From Kuafuiihalomonas phototrophica (lineage in GTDB: Bacteria > Myxococcota > Kuafuiibacteriia > Kuafuiibacteriales > Kuafuiibacteriaceae): a stretch of 64,000 bases of DNA. The notes below the pieces were generated by a model. It was not told the DNA's origin. It made no database searches and saw only the letters and a program-made list of their open reading frames with translations. The translations under genes and the position numbers were made by a program. Location: positions 1 to 64,000 of the forward strand of contig DAPKRQ010000152.1 in NCBI GenBank assembly GCA_031800475.1. Direction: 5' to 3'. Shown here one piece after another: positions 27,466 through 35,176 of this stretch (position 1 is its first letter; each line of letters starts with the position of its first letter).

Positions 27466-29156
27466 CGATAGGTCTGGGAAAGGGCGCTTCCCAGGGCCTC
27501 CATCTGCTCGTCGTCCACCATCAGCGGCTTGTTGAGCACCAACCGGGCGTAGGCATGGGCGGCCCGGGCCGGCTGCTCGCGCTGTCGCAAGGTCTGCCCC
27601 AAGACCAGCAGCCACTGATCCATGTCGTCGCGCCGAGACGCGACGGCGTCCGCCACATCCGAAGCCACCCGGTCCGAAAGTTGCCGCATGGTGCCTCGGC
27701 CCTGGGCGTCCTGCTCGTCCTTGGGAACCAAGCTCGAATCCACGGACACGGTCAGCTCGCCGCCCGCCACCTCGCCGCGGACGTCGCCATCGAGCGGCAC
27801 CTGCACGGACCAGCGCACCTGGGCTGCGCCCTCCGCCGCCGCCGCCCGACACGACACGACCTCGAGCCGCAAAGCACCTTCCACGTGGGGTGCCCGTGGG
27901 TCGTCGTTCTTCCACGCCTTCGTCCAGCCGGGGCTCAGCACGTAGGCCCCCAGGTCATCCCGGCGCGACGTGGTCTGCTGGGCCTCGGTCCGAAGCTGCT
28001 CGGCGAAACCGGCACAGCCCTCCACCGGCTCCAGAGCGGGCACGACCAAGATCAGGTCTCGGCGCTCCTCGAGCTTTGCCTTCACCGCTTCGAGCTCGGC
28101 GCCGAGTTCCTCGTGGCCAGGCGCCGTATCGAGTCCCTTCTTCAAGTAGATGAACGCGGGACCGTACTGCCCGTTGTCCTGGTGCTCGCGGGCCGACGCG
28201 AGTCGGGCTGCCACCACCCGGGACCGCAGGGTGCGCGCCCTTCTCTTCGCCTCCCGATGGTCTGGATCCAGGGCCAGAAGTGCCTGCACCACCCGATCTT
28301 CGGCGATGACGTCCTTCGCCTTCGACACCTGGACCAGTTCCTGCTCGAGGGCGGCGATCCGGCGCTTCCGCACCCAGTCGACGGCCCAAGCGGCCACCTG
28401 GCTCTCGGCGTCGCCCAGCACGCCGACTTTGGCGTCCTGGTAGGCAGCCTCGGCCTCCGCCGCCCGGCCTTCCGCCAAAATGCCGGAGGCTTTGGCGATC
28501 CGCTGACTCATGTCGCCTTCGACGTTCTCGAGAATCGAAAGCGCCTCGATGGCATGGGCCAGCTCGCCTTCCTCCATCTCGGCGAATCGATCTTCGATTC
28601 GGACCTTCAACTGCCGAAACCCTTTCCGGGCGTTGGCGCTTTCGGGGTCCGCCTCGTAGCCCGCCACCAGGATCCGGGCAGCGGCCCGGGGGTCGGAGGC
28701 CTCGGCCAGCTTCTCGAGGGCGTCGGCTTCGGCCTGCAGGCGCGCAGTCCGCGCCCCCTGCCGGCCGAGCTCGGCCATCTCTTCGGCCGCTTCTCCCCCC
28801 GTCACCGAACGAAAGGTCTTCTCCGCCCGGGCCAGGGCCCCCGATTCCAGGTGCTCCACCCCGGCCCGCAGCAGACTGTCGTTGCGCTCGTTCAGGTTGC
28901 TGAAGATCCGCAGAGACCGAAGGGCCTTGGCCAAAGCCGCCGGGTCGCCGGCGTCGGCCGCTGCCTTCGCTTTGGAGAGGGCCTCTTCTCGGTTGGCCGC
29001 TGTCGGCTCGGGTTTCGGCGCCGCATCCGTCGCCTGAACTTCACCGGGCGTGGCCGGTTGCTTGCCGTCTTTGGTCACCGGCCCACGGGGCTTGCCCGCA
29101 CCGAACGCCAGGCCCGGCACCAGCAGCACTCCCAAAACCCACATGGTCGCTCGCAT
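27462..29156 (-). CDS. Secreted TPR-like helical repeat protein
   Basis: I do not recognise a specific family. The 564-residue protein has a clear signal peptide (WVLGVLLVPGLAFG, cut near 20), then a Lys/Pro-rich linker and about 350 residues of alpha-helical repeats (SNARKGFRQLK, DHREAKRRA) resembling tetratricopeptide repeats. A beta-rich segment follows (about 370-480) and a final helical pair. It is probably periplasmic or outer-membrane associated. It is the first gene of the transcript that continues into ruvX and greB, divergent from the DsbD-N lipoprotein. Confidence 0.8.
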   Translation of the reverse strand: MRATMWVLGVLLVPGLAFGAGKPRGPVTKDGKQPATPGEVQATDAAPKPEPTAANREEALSKAKAAADAGDPAALAKALRSLRIFSNLNERNDSLLRAGVEHLESGALARAEKTFRSVTGGEAAEEMAELGRQGARTARLQAEADALEKLAEASDPRAAARILVAGYEADPESANARKGFRQLKVRIEDRFAEMEEGELAHAIEALSILENVEGDMSQRIAKASGILAEGRAAEAEAAYQDAKVGVLGDAESQVAAWAVDWVRKRRIAALEQELVQVSKAKDVIAEDRVVQALLALDPDHREAKRRARTLRSRVVAARLASAREHQDNGQYGPAFIYLKKGLDTAPGHEELGAELEAVKAKLEERRDLILVVPALEPVEGCAGFAEQLRTEAQQTTSRRDDLGAYVLSPGWTKAWKNDDPRAPHVEGALRLEVVSCRAAAAEGAAQVRWSVQVPLDGDVRGEVAGGELTVSVDSSLVPKDEQDAQGRGTMRQLSDRVASDVADAVASRRDDMDQWLLVLGQTLRQREQPARAAHAYARLVLNKPLMVDDEQMEALGSALSQTYR

Positions 29157-29233
29157 GGAGCCTGCATACCGAGATCGGGGCGAAGGGACCAGACCGATCC
29201 GGAGGCACGTCCGCGGTTGCGGCCCGGGGCCCG

Positions 29234-29806
29234 GTGCGTTCAGTTCGGGCCGTGCGTTGCCGGCCTTCCCAACGACATCGCGCGGTGCGGCTCGGACTGC
29301 GGGCGGCCCTGGCCCTGGCCCTGGGATTCGGATTCTTCGGCTTCGGCTGCCGGGACCCGGGGTCCGCGCCCCCCGCGCCGCCTTCGGCGTCCGAAGCGCG
29401 GACCGGCAATCGGCTGCCCGATTGGCAGGCGGGCTTTCGCTACGAGGTGGCGGTCCACGGCGACCAGCTGGTGGTCGAGTTCGAAGTGCAAGAGGGCTTT
29501 CACGTCTACACCGTGGGGGAAACGGTGGGTCGCCCGCTGAAACTCACCATCGACCCGGAGAGTCCGGTGCAGCCCGCCGGTCCGGTGGTGTACCCGAAGG
29601 GCGAGACCAAACAGCTGTCCATCGGCCAGTCGGTCACGGTGGAAGGCGCAGGGAACTTGCGGGTTCCTTTGAAGATGCCGGCGGAGGCCAGCCAGGTGAC
29701 CGGAAGGTTCCGCTACCAGGTCTGCACCGACTCCTTGTGCGACCGACCGCGAACGCGGCCCTTCCGTGTCCCGGTGAAGCCCCAGGACGCTTCCGAGGCC
29801 GGTTGA
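29234..29806 (+). CDS. Lipoprotein with DsbD N-terminal domain
   Basis: The 190-residue protein starts at GTG. A hydrophobic segment ends in the lipobox GFGC (Cys39), so it should be a lipoprotein. The remainder matches the N-terminal periplasmic domain of DsbD: FHVYTVGE near 91-98 and the paired cysteines in YQVCTDSLC near 157-165, which carry electrons in DsbD. The membrane and thioredoxin-like domains of DsbD are absent here, so it must work with a partner encoded elsewhere or in another role. Confidence 0.8.
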   Translation: MRSVRAVRCRPSQRHRAVRLGLRAALALALGFGFFGFGCRDPGSAPPAPPSASEARTGNRLPDWQAGFRYEVAVHGDQLVVEFEVQEGFHVYTVGETVGRPLKLTIDPESPVQPAGPVVYPKGETKQLSIGQSVTVEGAGNLRVPLKMPAEASQVTGRFRYQVCTDSLCDRPRTRPFRVPVKPQDASEAG

Positions 29807-29859
29807 CGGGCCCGACCCGAACCCGGGTCTCCTCGGAAGCGGTGTTCACCGCGGGGAGG

Positions 29860-30074
29860 CCGGGGCCCGGGCGCGGGGTCTCAAAACGGGTGGACGACGT
29901 AAAAGGCCCGCCGGGTCGAGTTGGTGGACGGGGCCGACCGGGGCTTTCGGTAGAGCTCGGCCGGGGCCCGGGCGCGGGATTTCAAAACGGGTGGACGACG
30001 TAAAAGGCCCGCCGGGTCGGGTTGGTGGACGGGGCCGACTGGGGCTTTCGGTAGAGCTCGGCCGGGGCCCGGGC
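29860..30074. repeat. 101-bp tandem duplication of a gene 3' end
   Basis: Two full copies (29860-29960 and 29961-30061) of a 101-bp unit, followed by 13 bases of a third at 30062-30074. The copies differ at four positions. Each contains, on the minus strand, the last ~26 codons plus stop of the gene at 29982-30416. Because 101 is not a multiple of three, the outer copy is out of frame and is not translated as an extension. Confidence 0.92.
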
Positions 30075-30416
30075 CACGAATTCGCGCCCGTAGGTGCCGA
30101 GCTGGTGACGGTGCGTCTCTTCGAAACCGGCCGCTGCCTCCACGAACGCGGCAGCGGTCTCGGCGGCAGAGGTGGCGGGCTCGTCGACCCCTTCGCCATC
30201 GACCGGCGCCAGGGGGCCACGCTGAGGGCCTCGGACCCGGCCGCCCTGGCCGCTCCGGGGATCGGACAGCAGCCCGCTTTCGGCCGAATGCTGCAGGCGC
30301 CGGGTCGGATCCACCCGATTTTGGAAGGACTCCAAATCCGGTGCACCGGCGGGCGTGGGGCCGTATGCGGCCGGATGAACCAGCCCTGGCAGAACCGACT
30401 GGACGGCGCCCGACAT
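29982..30416 (-). CDS. Uncharacterised protein with duplicated 3' end
   Basis: A 144-residue protein with no family I recognise. Codon use on this strand is G/C-rich in third positions like neighbouring genes, which supports it as real. The C-terminus ends RRAFYVVHPF. The middle is helical (AAETAAAFVEAAAGFEE). No signal peptide is seen. The last 26 codons and the stop lie in the second copy of a tandem duplication. The start at 30416 has no good ribosome-binding site, so the N-terminus is uncertain. Confidence 0.5.
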   Translation of the reverse strand: MSGAVQSVLPGLVHPAAYGPTPAGAPDLESFQNRVDPTRRLQHSAESGLLSDPRSGQGGRVRGPQRGPLAPVDGEGVDEPATSAAETAAAFVEAAAGFEETHRHQLGTYGREFVARAPAELYRKPQSAPSTNPTRRAFYVVHPF

Positions 30417-30494
30417 GGGGAGAGGATGCCCGATTCACGCCGGGAACCCAAGGGGTTCCCGGCGCCATCCGACGATCGTCCGATCGGGCTCGGC

Positions 30495-30962
30495 TCACAG
30501 GTCCTTCGGGCGGATCCGCTCCCACAAGCTCTGCTTGGTGCCGTGGTCCCGCACGAACTGAAGGACGAAGGTCAGGTCTGCCAGCGAAAAGGCCAGACGT
30601 TGGCCGAGCCCCAGCTCCACCAGTGTGGATGGAATGGGCCGGGATACGGCCTGGCCCACGGGCGGCTCCACCCGTCCGTCTTCGTGCTTGAATCCCGCGA
30701 CCGCCCCCTCTGGCACCCGAATGCGGGCCCGGTCCCCCCGGATTTCGGCCAGGGTGAAGGGGGCCATGCCCTCGGGCAGCTCGACCCGAAGGGGGTTGTT
30801 GCGCAGGCCGCCCACCGAAATGCGGCGACGGCCCGCCGATTCGAGGCCATCCAGGTAGTCGTGACGCCAGTAGACCTGAACCTCCAAGGTGCTCCGGCCG
30901 GGTTCGGGCCGCTCGGAGGGAAAAGGCCGAGCCAACAGGGTGTCGAGGGGCCGATCGCTCAC
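30495..30962 (-). CDS. AgmX/gliding-protein-like N-terminal module protein
   Basis: A 155-residue protein starting at GTG. It reads as the small beta-rich module found at the N-terminus of some myxobacterial AgmX/PglI-type and FHA-like proteins: LEVQVYWRHDYLD, then RISVGGLRNNPLRVELP, then LADLTFVLQFV at the end. That assignment is from pattern memory and moderate. No signal peptide or membrane span is seen. Its start is only 5 bases from the divergent RNase Z start, so the two share one promoter region. Confidence 0.6.
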   Translation of the reverse strand: MSDRPLDTLLARPFPSERPEPGRSTLEVQVYWRHDYLDGLESAGRRRISVGGLRNNPLRVELPEGMAPFTLAEIRGDRARIRVPEGAVAGFKHEDGRVEPPVGQAVSRPIPSTLVELGLGQRLAFSLADLTFVLQFVRDHGTKQSLWERIRPKDL

Positions 30963-30967
30963 GATCC

Positions 30968-31834
30968 GTGTCCCCCGGGAACGAGCGTCTGGCCTTGATT
31001 CGGAGGCACCACCGTGAACGTATCGCGGGTCTCGTGCACGAGCCCGAGCTCATCGTGTTCGGAACCTCGAGCCAAGTGCCGACCCGGTTCCGCAACCACA
31101 ATGGCTACCTGCTCCGATGGGGCGGGGAAGGCTTTCTGTTCGATCCCGGTGAGAACACCAACCGGCAGATGGTCCGGGCCGGGGCCGATCCGCGCTGGGT
31201 GACGCGCATTTTGGTCACCCACTTTCACGGAGACCACTGTCTGGGCCTGGCCGGGCTGTTTCACCGGTTCTCGCTGGAGCGTCCGGACGCCCCGATCCAC
31301 GTGCACTTCTCGGATGCGGGCCGCATCTTCGTGGAGCGGGCCTTGTGCGCGGCAGACTATGCCTCGGAGCTGGAAGTGGTGCTCCACCCCTTCGAAGAGC
31401 CCGGGCCGATCTTCGATGACGGGCGGTTTCGGATCGAAGCCCGGCGGTTGGCCCACTCGATCCCCACCTTCGGGTATCGGGTCTCGTGCCGGCAGACCGG
31501 AGGCACCTTCGCGTTCGTGATGGACACCAAGACCTGCCCCGGGGCGTTGGAGCTGGCCCACGAAGCGGACTTCGTGATCTGCGAGGCCACCTACACCCAA
31601 CACGAAGCCCGCGAGGCCCGGGAGCGGGGGCACATGACGGCCCAGCACGCGGCGGAGCTGGCCCGAGACGCCCGGGCCAAGAAACTGATGTTGTCCCACT
31701 TTTCGCAGCGCTATCCGAACACCCGGCAACACCTGAAAGAAGCCCAGCGGGTGTTCTCGAACGTGCAATGCGCCTCGGACCTCAAGCGCTACCGGGTGCC
31801 GCTGCCGACGCCCGAACGGGCCCGAGCCGGCTGA
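30968..31834 (+). CDS. rnz: Ribonuclease Z-type metallo-beta-lactamase-fold protein
   Basis: Endonuclease that trims tRNA 3' trailers. It has 288 residues from the GTG at 30968. HFHGDH at 85-90 is the zinc motif; CEATYT, GHMTAQHAA and LSHFSQRY match the RNase Z signature in order. Family members usually start right before the LxFxGTSS strand, so a GTG at 31034, which removes 22 residues, may be the true start. It is divergent from the gene at 30962 with almost no spacer. Confidence 0.88.
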   Translation: MSPGNERLALIRRHHRERIAGLVHEPELIVFGTSSQVPTRFRNHNGYLLRWGGEGFLFDPGENTNRQMVRAGADPRWVTRILVTHFHGDHCLGLAGLFHRFSLERPDAPIHVHFSDAGRIFVERALCAADYASELEVVLHPFEEPGPIFDDGRFRIEARRLAHSIPTFGYRVSCRQTGGTFAFVMDTKTCPGALELAHEADFVICEATYTQHEAREARERGHMTAQHAAELARDARAKKLMLSHFSQRYPNTRQHLKEAQRVFSNVQCASDLKRYRVPLPTPERARAG

Positions 31835-31917
31835 GGCCCGGGACAATCCCCAGTCCGATTGACTCGGATGCCGCACGCGGGAATCCTCGACGCGTGGCCC
31901 AGGACGGGGAGCCGAAC

Positions 31918-32484
31918 GTGGAGACCGAGCGGCGCGCTGCGGCCCGGCGAGCGGTGCGGCAGTTGCTCGTCGGGGGTCTGAAGGACGCTTCCACCCATCC
32001 CCTGGTCGACGGCATGGTCCTGTCCATCGGGCGGGGCGAACATTGCGCCGTGACCATCGACGACCCGGCCATCAGCCGGGAACACCTTCGCCTCGAAACC
32101 GGCCCGCCCATCACGATCCGGGACTTGGGCAGCGCCAACGGCACCTTGGTTCAGGGCCAGTCTCTGGAGCCCGGGCAACCCATGGAGCTGAAGCCGGGGG
32201 TCGTGGTGGAGATCGGCGACAGCTGGCTCGTGATCAAGGGCCCCCTCGAGCCCGGCGGCCTGGGGGCCACTTTGCCGCCGGGGCAAAGCCTGCCCGGCTT
32301 TTTGGACGAGCTGGAGAAAAAGCAGATCCTCGAGGCGCTGGAGCGGTTCGGCGGCAACCAGTCCGAGGTCTCGCGGCGCCTCGGCATTCCCCGCCGAACG
32401 CTGCTCAAAAAGCTCGACGCCTACGGCGTGGCCCGCCCCCGCAAAAACCGCTTTTCGAACGAAGACACGGGTTCGGGCGAATGA
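31918..32484 (+). CDS. FHA domain plus Fis-type HTH protein lacking AAA+ domain
   Basis: A 188-residue protein. Residues about 20-108 form an FHA phosphothreonine-binding domain with IGRG (37-40), SREH (53-56) and NGT (74-76). Residues about 131-172 form a Fis-family helix-turn-helix (NQSEVSRRLGIPRRTLLKKL). The sigma-54-interacting AAA+ ATPase domain that normally separates these two modules is absent. GGGGAG lies 6 bases before the GTG at 31918; an alternative GTG is at 31894. It is likely a DNA-binding regulator that responds to a phosphoprotein; no target is visible. Confidence 0.85.
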   Translation: METERRAAARRAVRQLLVGGLKDASTHPLVDGMVLSIGRGEHCAVTIDDPAISREHLRLETGPPITIRDLGSANGTLVQGQSLEPGQPMELKPGVVVEIGDSWLVIKGPLEPGGLGATLPPGQSLPGFLDELEKKQILEALERFGGNQSEVSRRLGIPRRTLLKKLDAYGVARPRKNRFSNEDTGSGE

Positions 32485-32630
32485 AGCAACGTCGGGTCCG
32501 CCCGTCCGCCCCCAAGAGCGCGCAGGCTGACGCATCGCGGATCGGCGCCGGGCGGGGTGCGAACGCCCTGTCGGGCCCCCGCCCCAGGCTCGCGATCCGC
32601 GGCGGGCGCCGTTTGCGGCGGGACCGCCCC

Positions 32631-34040
32631 TCAGCTCGGCGCGCCATCCTCCCGTGCCAGCCGTTCGATCAGGTCCAGCTCCGCAACCCGGCGCCCCCGG
32701 ACTTCGGGCTCCGCCCGGGCCCACAGCTCTGGGTCAGGCTCGCCCGTGGTGACCACGGCGAACGAAAAGCCCCGCTCGTCGGCAGTCTTTCGCACCCAGC
32801 CCGCCTTGGCCGGTTCCGGATGCAGCTCCACGGTGCGTCCCCGCCCGCGGATTCGACCGGCCAGCTCCCAAGCCTGTCCTCGGGCTTCGAGATCCGAAAA
32901 GGCCACCAACACGTCGGGCGCAGCGGATTGCTCCGGAAACATGCCCCGTTGCTCCATGACCACCAGCAGCCGCTCGAGGCCGAGTGAAAAGCCACAGGCC
33001 GGCACGTCTTTGCCGGAAAACATGCCGACCAGTCCGTCGTACCGGCCGCCACCGCCGAGGGAGCCCGCCAGATCGCCCACCGCGATCTCGAAAATCGCTC
33101 CGGTATAATAGCCGAGCCCACGAGCGAGCGTGGGGTCGAAACGAATTCGGCCGGAGGCTGGGCCTGCCTCGGACAGCTCGAGAATTTCGCTCAAGTCATC
33201 CAACGCGCGAGACCCGTCCGAATCTTTCGAAAAGATATCTCGAAGCGAGCTCGGGCCGCCATCGCGCCGCACCCATTCGAACAAGCGATCTTGTGCGTCT
33301 TCGTGAACGCCGGCGCTCGACCATTCTCTTCGAACGCCCGTCTCGGAAATCTTGTCGAGCTTGTCGAGCCCGCCGATGGTCGCCCCTTCCAGGGCCGGGT
33401 CGATCCCGGCATGCTCTATGAGGCTCTTCAACAGCTGCCGGTGGTTCGCGCGAATCCAGAAGTCCTCGAACCCCAGGCGCTTCAGACACTCGGTCACCGC
33501 GGCGCACACTTCGACCTCGGCCAGCTTCGACGCGGTGCCCACCACGTCCACGTCGCATTGGTAGAACTCGCGAAAGCGGCCTTTCCCGGGGTTGTCGGCC
33601 CGCCACACCGGCTGGATCTGAAATCTGCGATACACGCCCGGCAGCTTCGACCCGTACTGGGCGACCACCCGAGCCAAAGGGACGGTCAGGTCGTACCGCA
33701 GCCCCAGGTCGGCCAGAAGGGTCTCGACTTCGGGGGCGGTCTCACCCGAGCGTCCGGTGCGAACCACGCCGGGCCGATCCAGGGCGGCGCCTGCCTCCCG
33801 CACCCCATCCACGAGCTGCTGGCCCCGGTTCAAGACCTTGAAGACCAACTGGTCCCCCTCTTCGCCGTACTTGCCGAGGAGTGCGTCGAGCCGCTCGAAG
33901 CTCGGAGTCTCCAAGGGTTCGAACCCATAGCCGGTGTAGACCTCGCGGATCACGTCGACCACGTGTTCCCGGCGCCGAAGGTCTTCGGCCAGAAAGTCGC
34001 GGGTGCCCTTCGGCGGCTTGGTGGAACCGGTTTTGGCCAT
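32631..34040 (-). CDS. hisS: Histidyl-tRNA synthetase
   Basis: It charges tRNA-His. It has 469 residues from the ATG at 34040. Class II motifs are present: the motif 2 region GRFREFYQCDVDVVG near 140-155, the HisA segment RFDPTLARGLGYYTG near 310, and motif 3 GFSLGLERLL near 360. The C-terminal anticodon-binding domain starts at about 378. It begins 2 bases after the mrp stop, so the two are cotranscribed. Confidence 0.96.
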   Translation of the reverse strand: MAKTGSTKPPKGTRDFLAEDLRRREHVVDVIREVYTGYGFEPLETPSFERLDALLGKYGEEGDQLVFKVLNRGQQLVDGVREAGAALDRPGVVRTGRSGETAPEVETLLADLGLRYDLTVPLARVVAQYGSKLPGVYRRFQIQPVWRADNPGKGRFREFYQCDVDVVGTASKLAEVEVCAAVTECLKRLGFEDFWIRANHRQLLKSLIEHAGIDPALEGATIGGLDKLDKISETGVRREWSSAGVHEDAQDRLFEWVRRDGGPSSLRDIFSKDSDGSRALDDLSEILELSEAGPASGRIRFDPTLARGLGYYTGAIFEIAVGDLAGSLGGGGRYDGLVGMFSGKDVPACGFSLGLERLLVVMEQRGMFPEQSAAPDVLVAFSDLEARGQAWELAGRIRGRGRTVELHPEPAKAGWVRKTADERGFSFAVVTTGEPDPELWARAEPEVRGRRVAELDLIERLAREDGAPS

Positions 34041-34042
34041 GC

Positions 34043-35149
34043 TCACTGAATGATCTTGAGTCCCGTACCCGCCTTCACGCTCTGCTGCGCCGCCTGCCGG
34101 CCCAGCTCGGTGGCCAGCCGCCGCGTGAGACTCCGGAAGGCCTTGGCGCTCTCGCTGTCCGGGTTGCGCAAGATCTCCGGGGTACCCAGGTCTCCGCTTT
34201 CGCGGGTGGTCATCTCGAGGGGGATCTCGCCCAACAACGGAAGACCCAGCTGCTTGGCGATGCGCCCGGCTCCGCCGGATGAGAAGATCGTGTGCTTGGC
34301 TCGGCAGTTTCCGCACACGAAGTAAGCCATGTTCTCCACCACTCCCAGGCACGGGATGTCGACCTTGTCGAACATGGCCTTGCCGCGGGTCACGTCGGCC
34401 AAAGCCACGTCCTGGGGCGTGGACACCAAGACCGCGCCCGAGACCTTCAGATTTTGGGCGATGGTCAGCTGCACGTCTCCGGTTCCCGGAGGCAGGTCCA
34501 AGATCAGGTAGTCGAGCTCCCCCCACTCGACGTCGCGCATGAACTGGGTGAGCGCACCGTTGAGCATGGGCCCGCGCCAGCTCATGGCCTGGTTCGGGTC
34601 CACGATGAGGCCGATGGACATGACCTTCATCTGGTGGGCGGTCAGGGGCATCAGCTTTTGGCCCACCACCTCGGGCCGGTCGGTGGCACCCAGCATGGTC
34701 GGCAAGGAGGGCCCGTAGATGTCACTGTCCAAAAGTCCGACCGAGGCCCCCGTCTCCGCCAACGCCGCCGCCACGTTGGTGGCCACGGTCGACTTTCCCA
34801 CCCCGCCCTTTCCGGAAGCGAACAGCAGGATGTTCTTGGCCCCCGGGATCATCGATTGGGCGCTCCCTTGGGGACGGGCCCGTTGCACGTCGGCCCCGTG
34901 GTCGAAAACCAGCTTTCGGGTCAATCCCGCCGACTGCAGCGCGGCCTCGACCTCGGACTGCACGGCCTCCTTCGGCTCCCAGGCCGGGCTCGGCCACCGA
35001 AGCTCGAGTTTCACCTCGGAGCCCTTCGTGGACACCCCCTGAAGGATGCCCGCATCGGCCAGGCTCCGTTCGAGCACCGGGTCTTTCACGGCGCCAGCCG
35101 CTTGTCGGATCTGCGCCTCGGAGAGGTCGTCGCTCTTCTTGCCAAACAT
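34043..35149 (-). CDS. mrp: Mrp/NBP35-family Fe-S cluster carrier ATPase
   Basis: P-loop ATPase that carries and delivers iron-sulfur clusters. It has 368 residues: an N-terminal DUF59/MIP18-like domain (1-85), a deviant Walker A GKGGVGKS (113-120), SGGAGR and the cluster-binding pair CGNC. It heads an operon with hisS and is divergent from argS across 27 bases. Confidence 0.95.
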   Translation of the reverse strand: MFGKKSDDLSEAQIRQAAGAVKDPVLERSLADAGILQGVSTKGSEVKLELRWPSPAWEPKEAVQSEVEAALQSAGLTRKLVFDHGADVQRARPQGSAQSMIPGAKNILLFASGKGGVGKSTVATNVAAALAETGASVGLLDSDIYGPSLPTMLGATDRPEVVGQKLMPLTAHQMKVMSIGLIVDPNQAMSWRGPMLNGALTQFMRDVEWGELDYLILDLPPGTGDVQLTIAQNLKVSGAVLVSTPQDVALADVTRGKAMFDKVDIPCLGVVENMAYFVCGNCRAKHTIFSSGGAGRIAKQLGLPLLGEIPLEMTTRESGDLGTPEILRNPDSESAKAFRSLTRRLATELGRQAAQQSVKAGTGLKIIQ

Positions 35150-35176
35150 GACGTGATTTCAGTACGGCCCGCCTCG

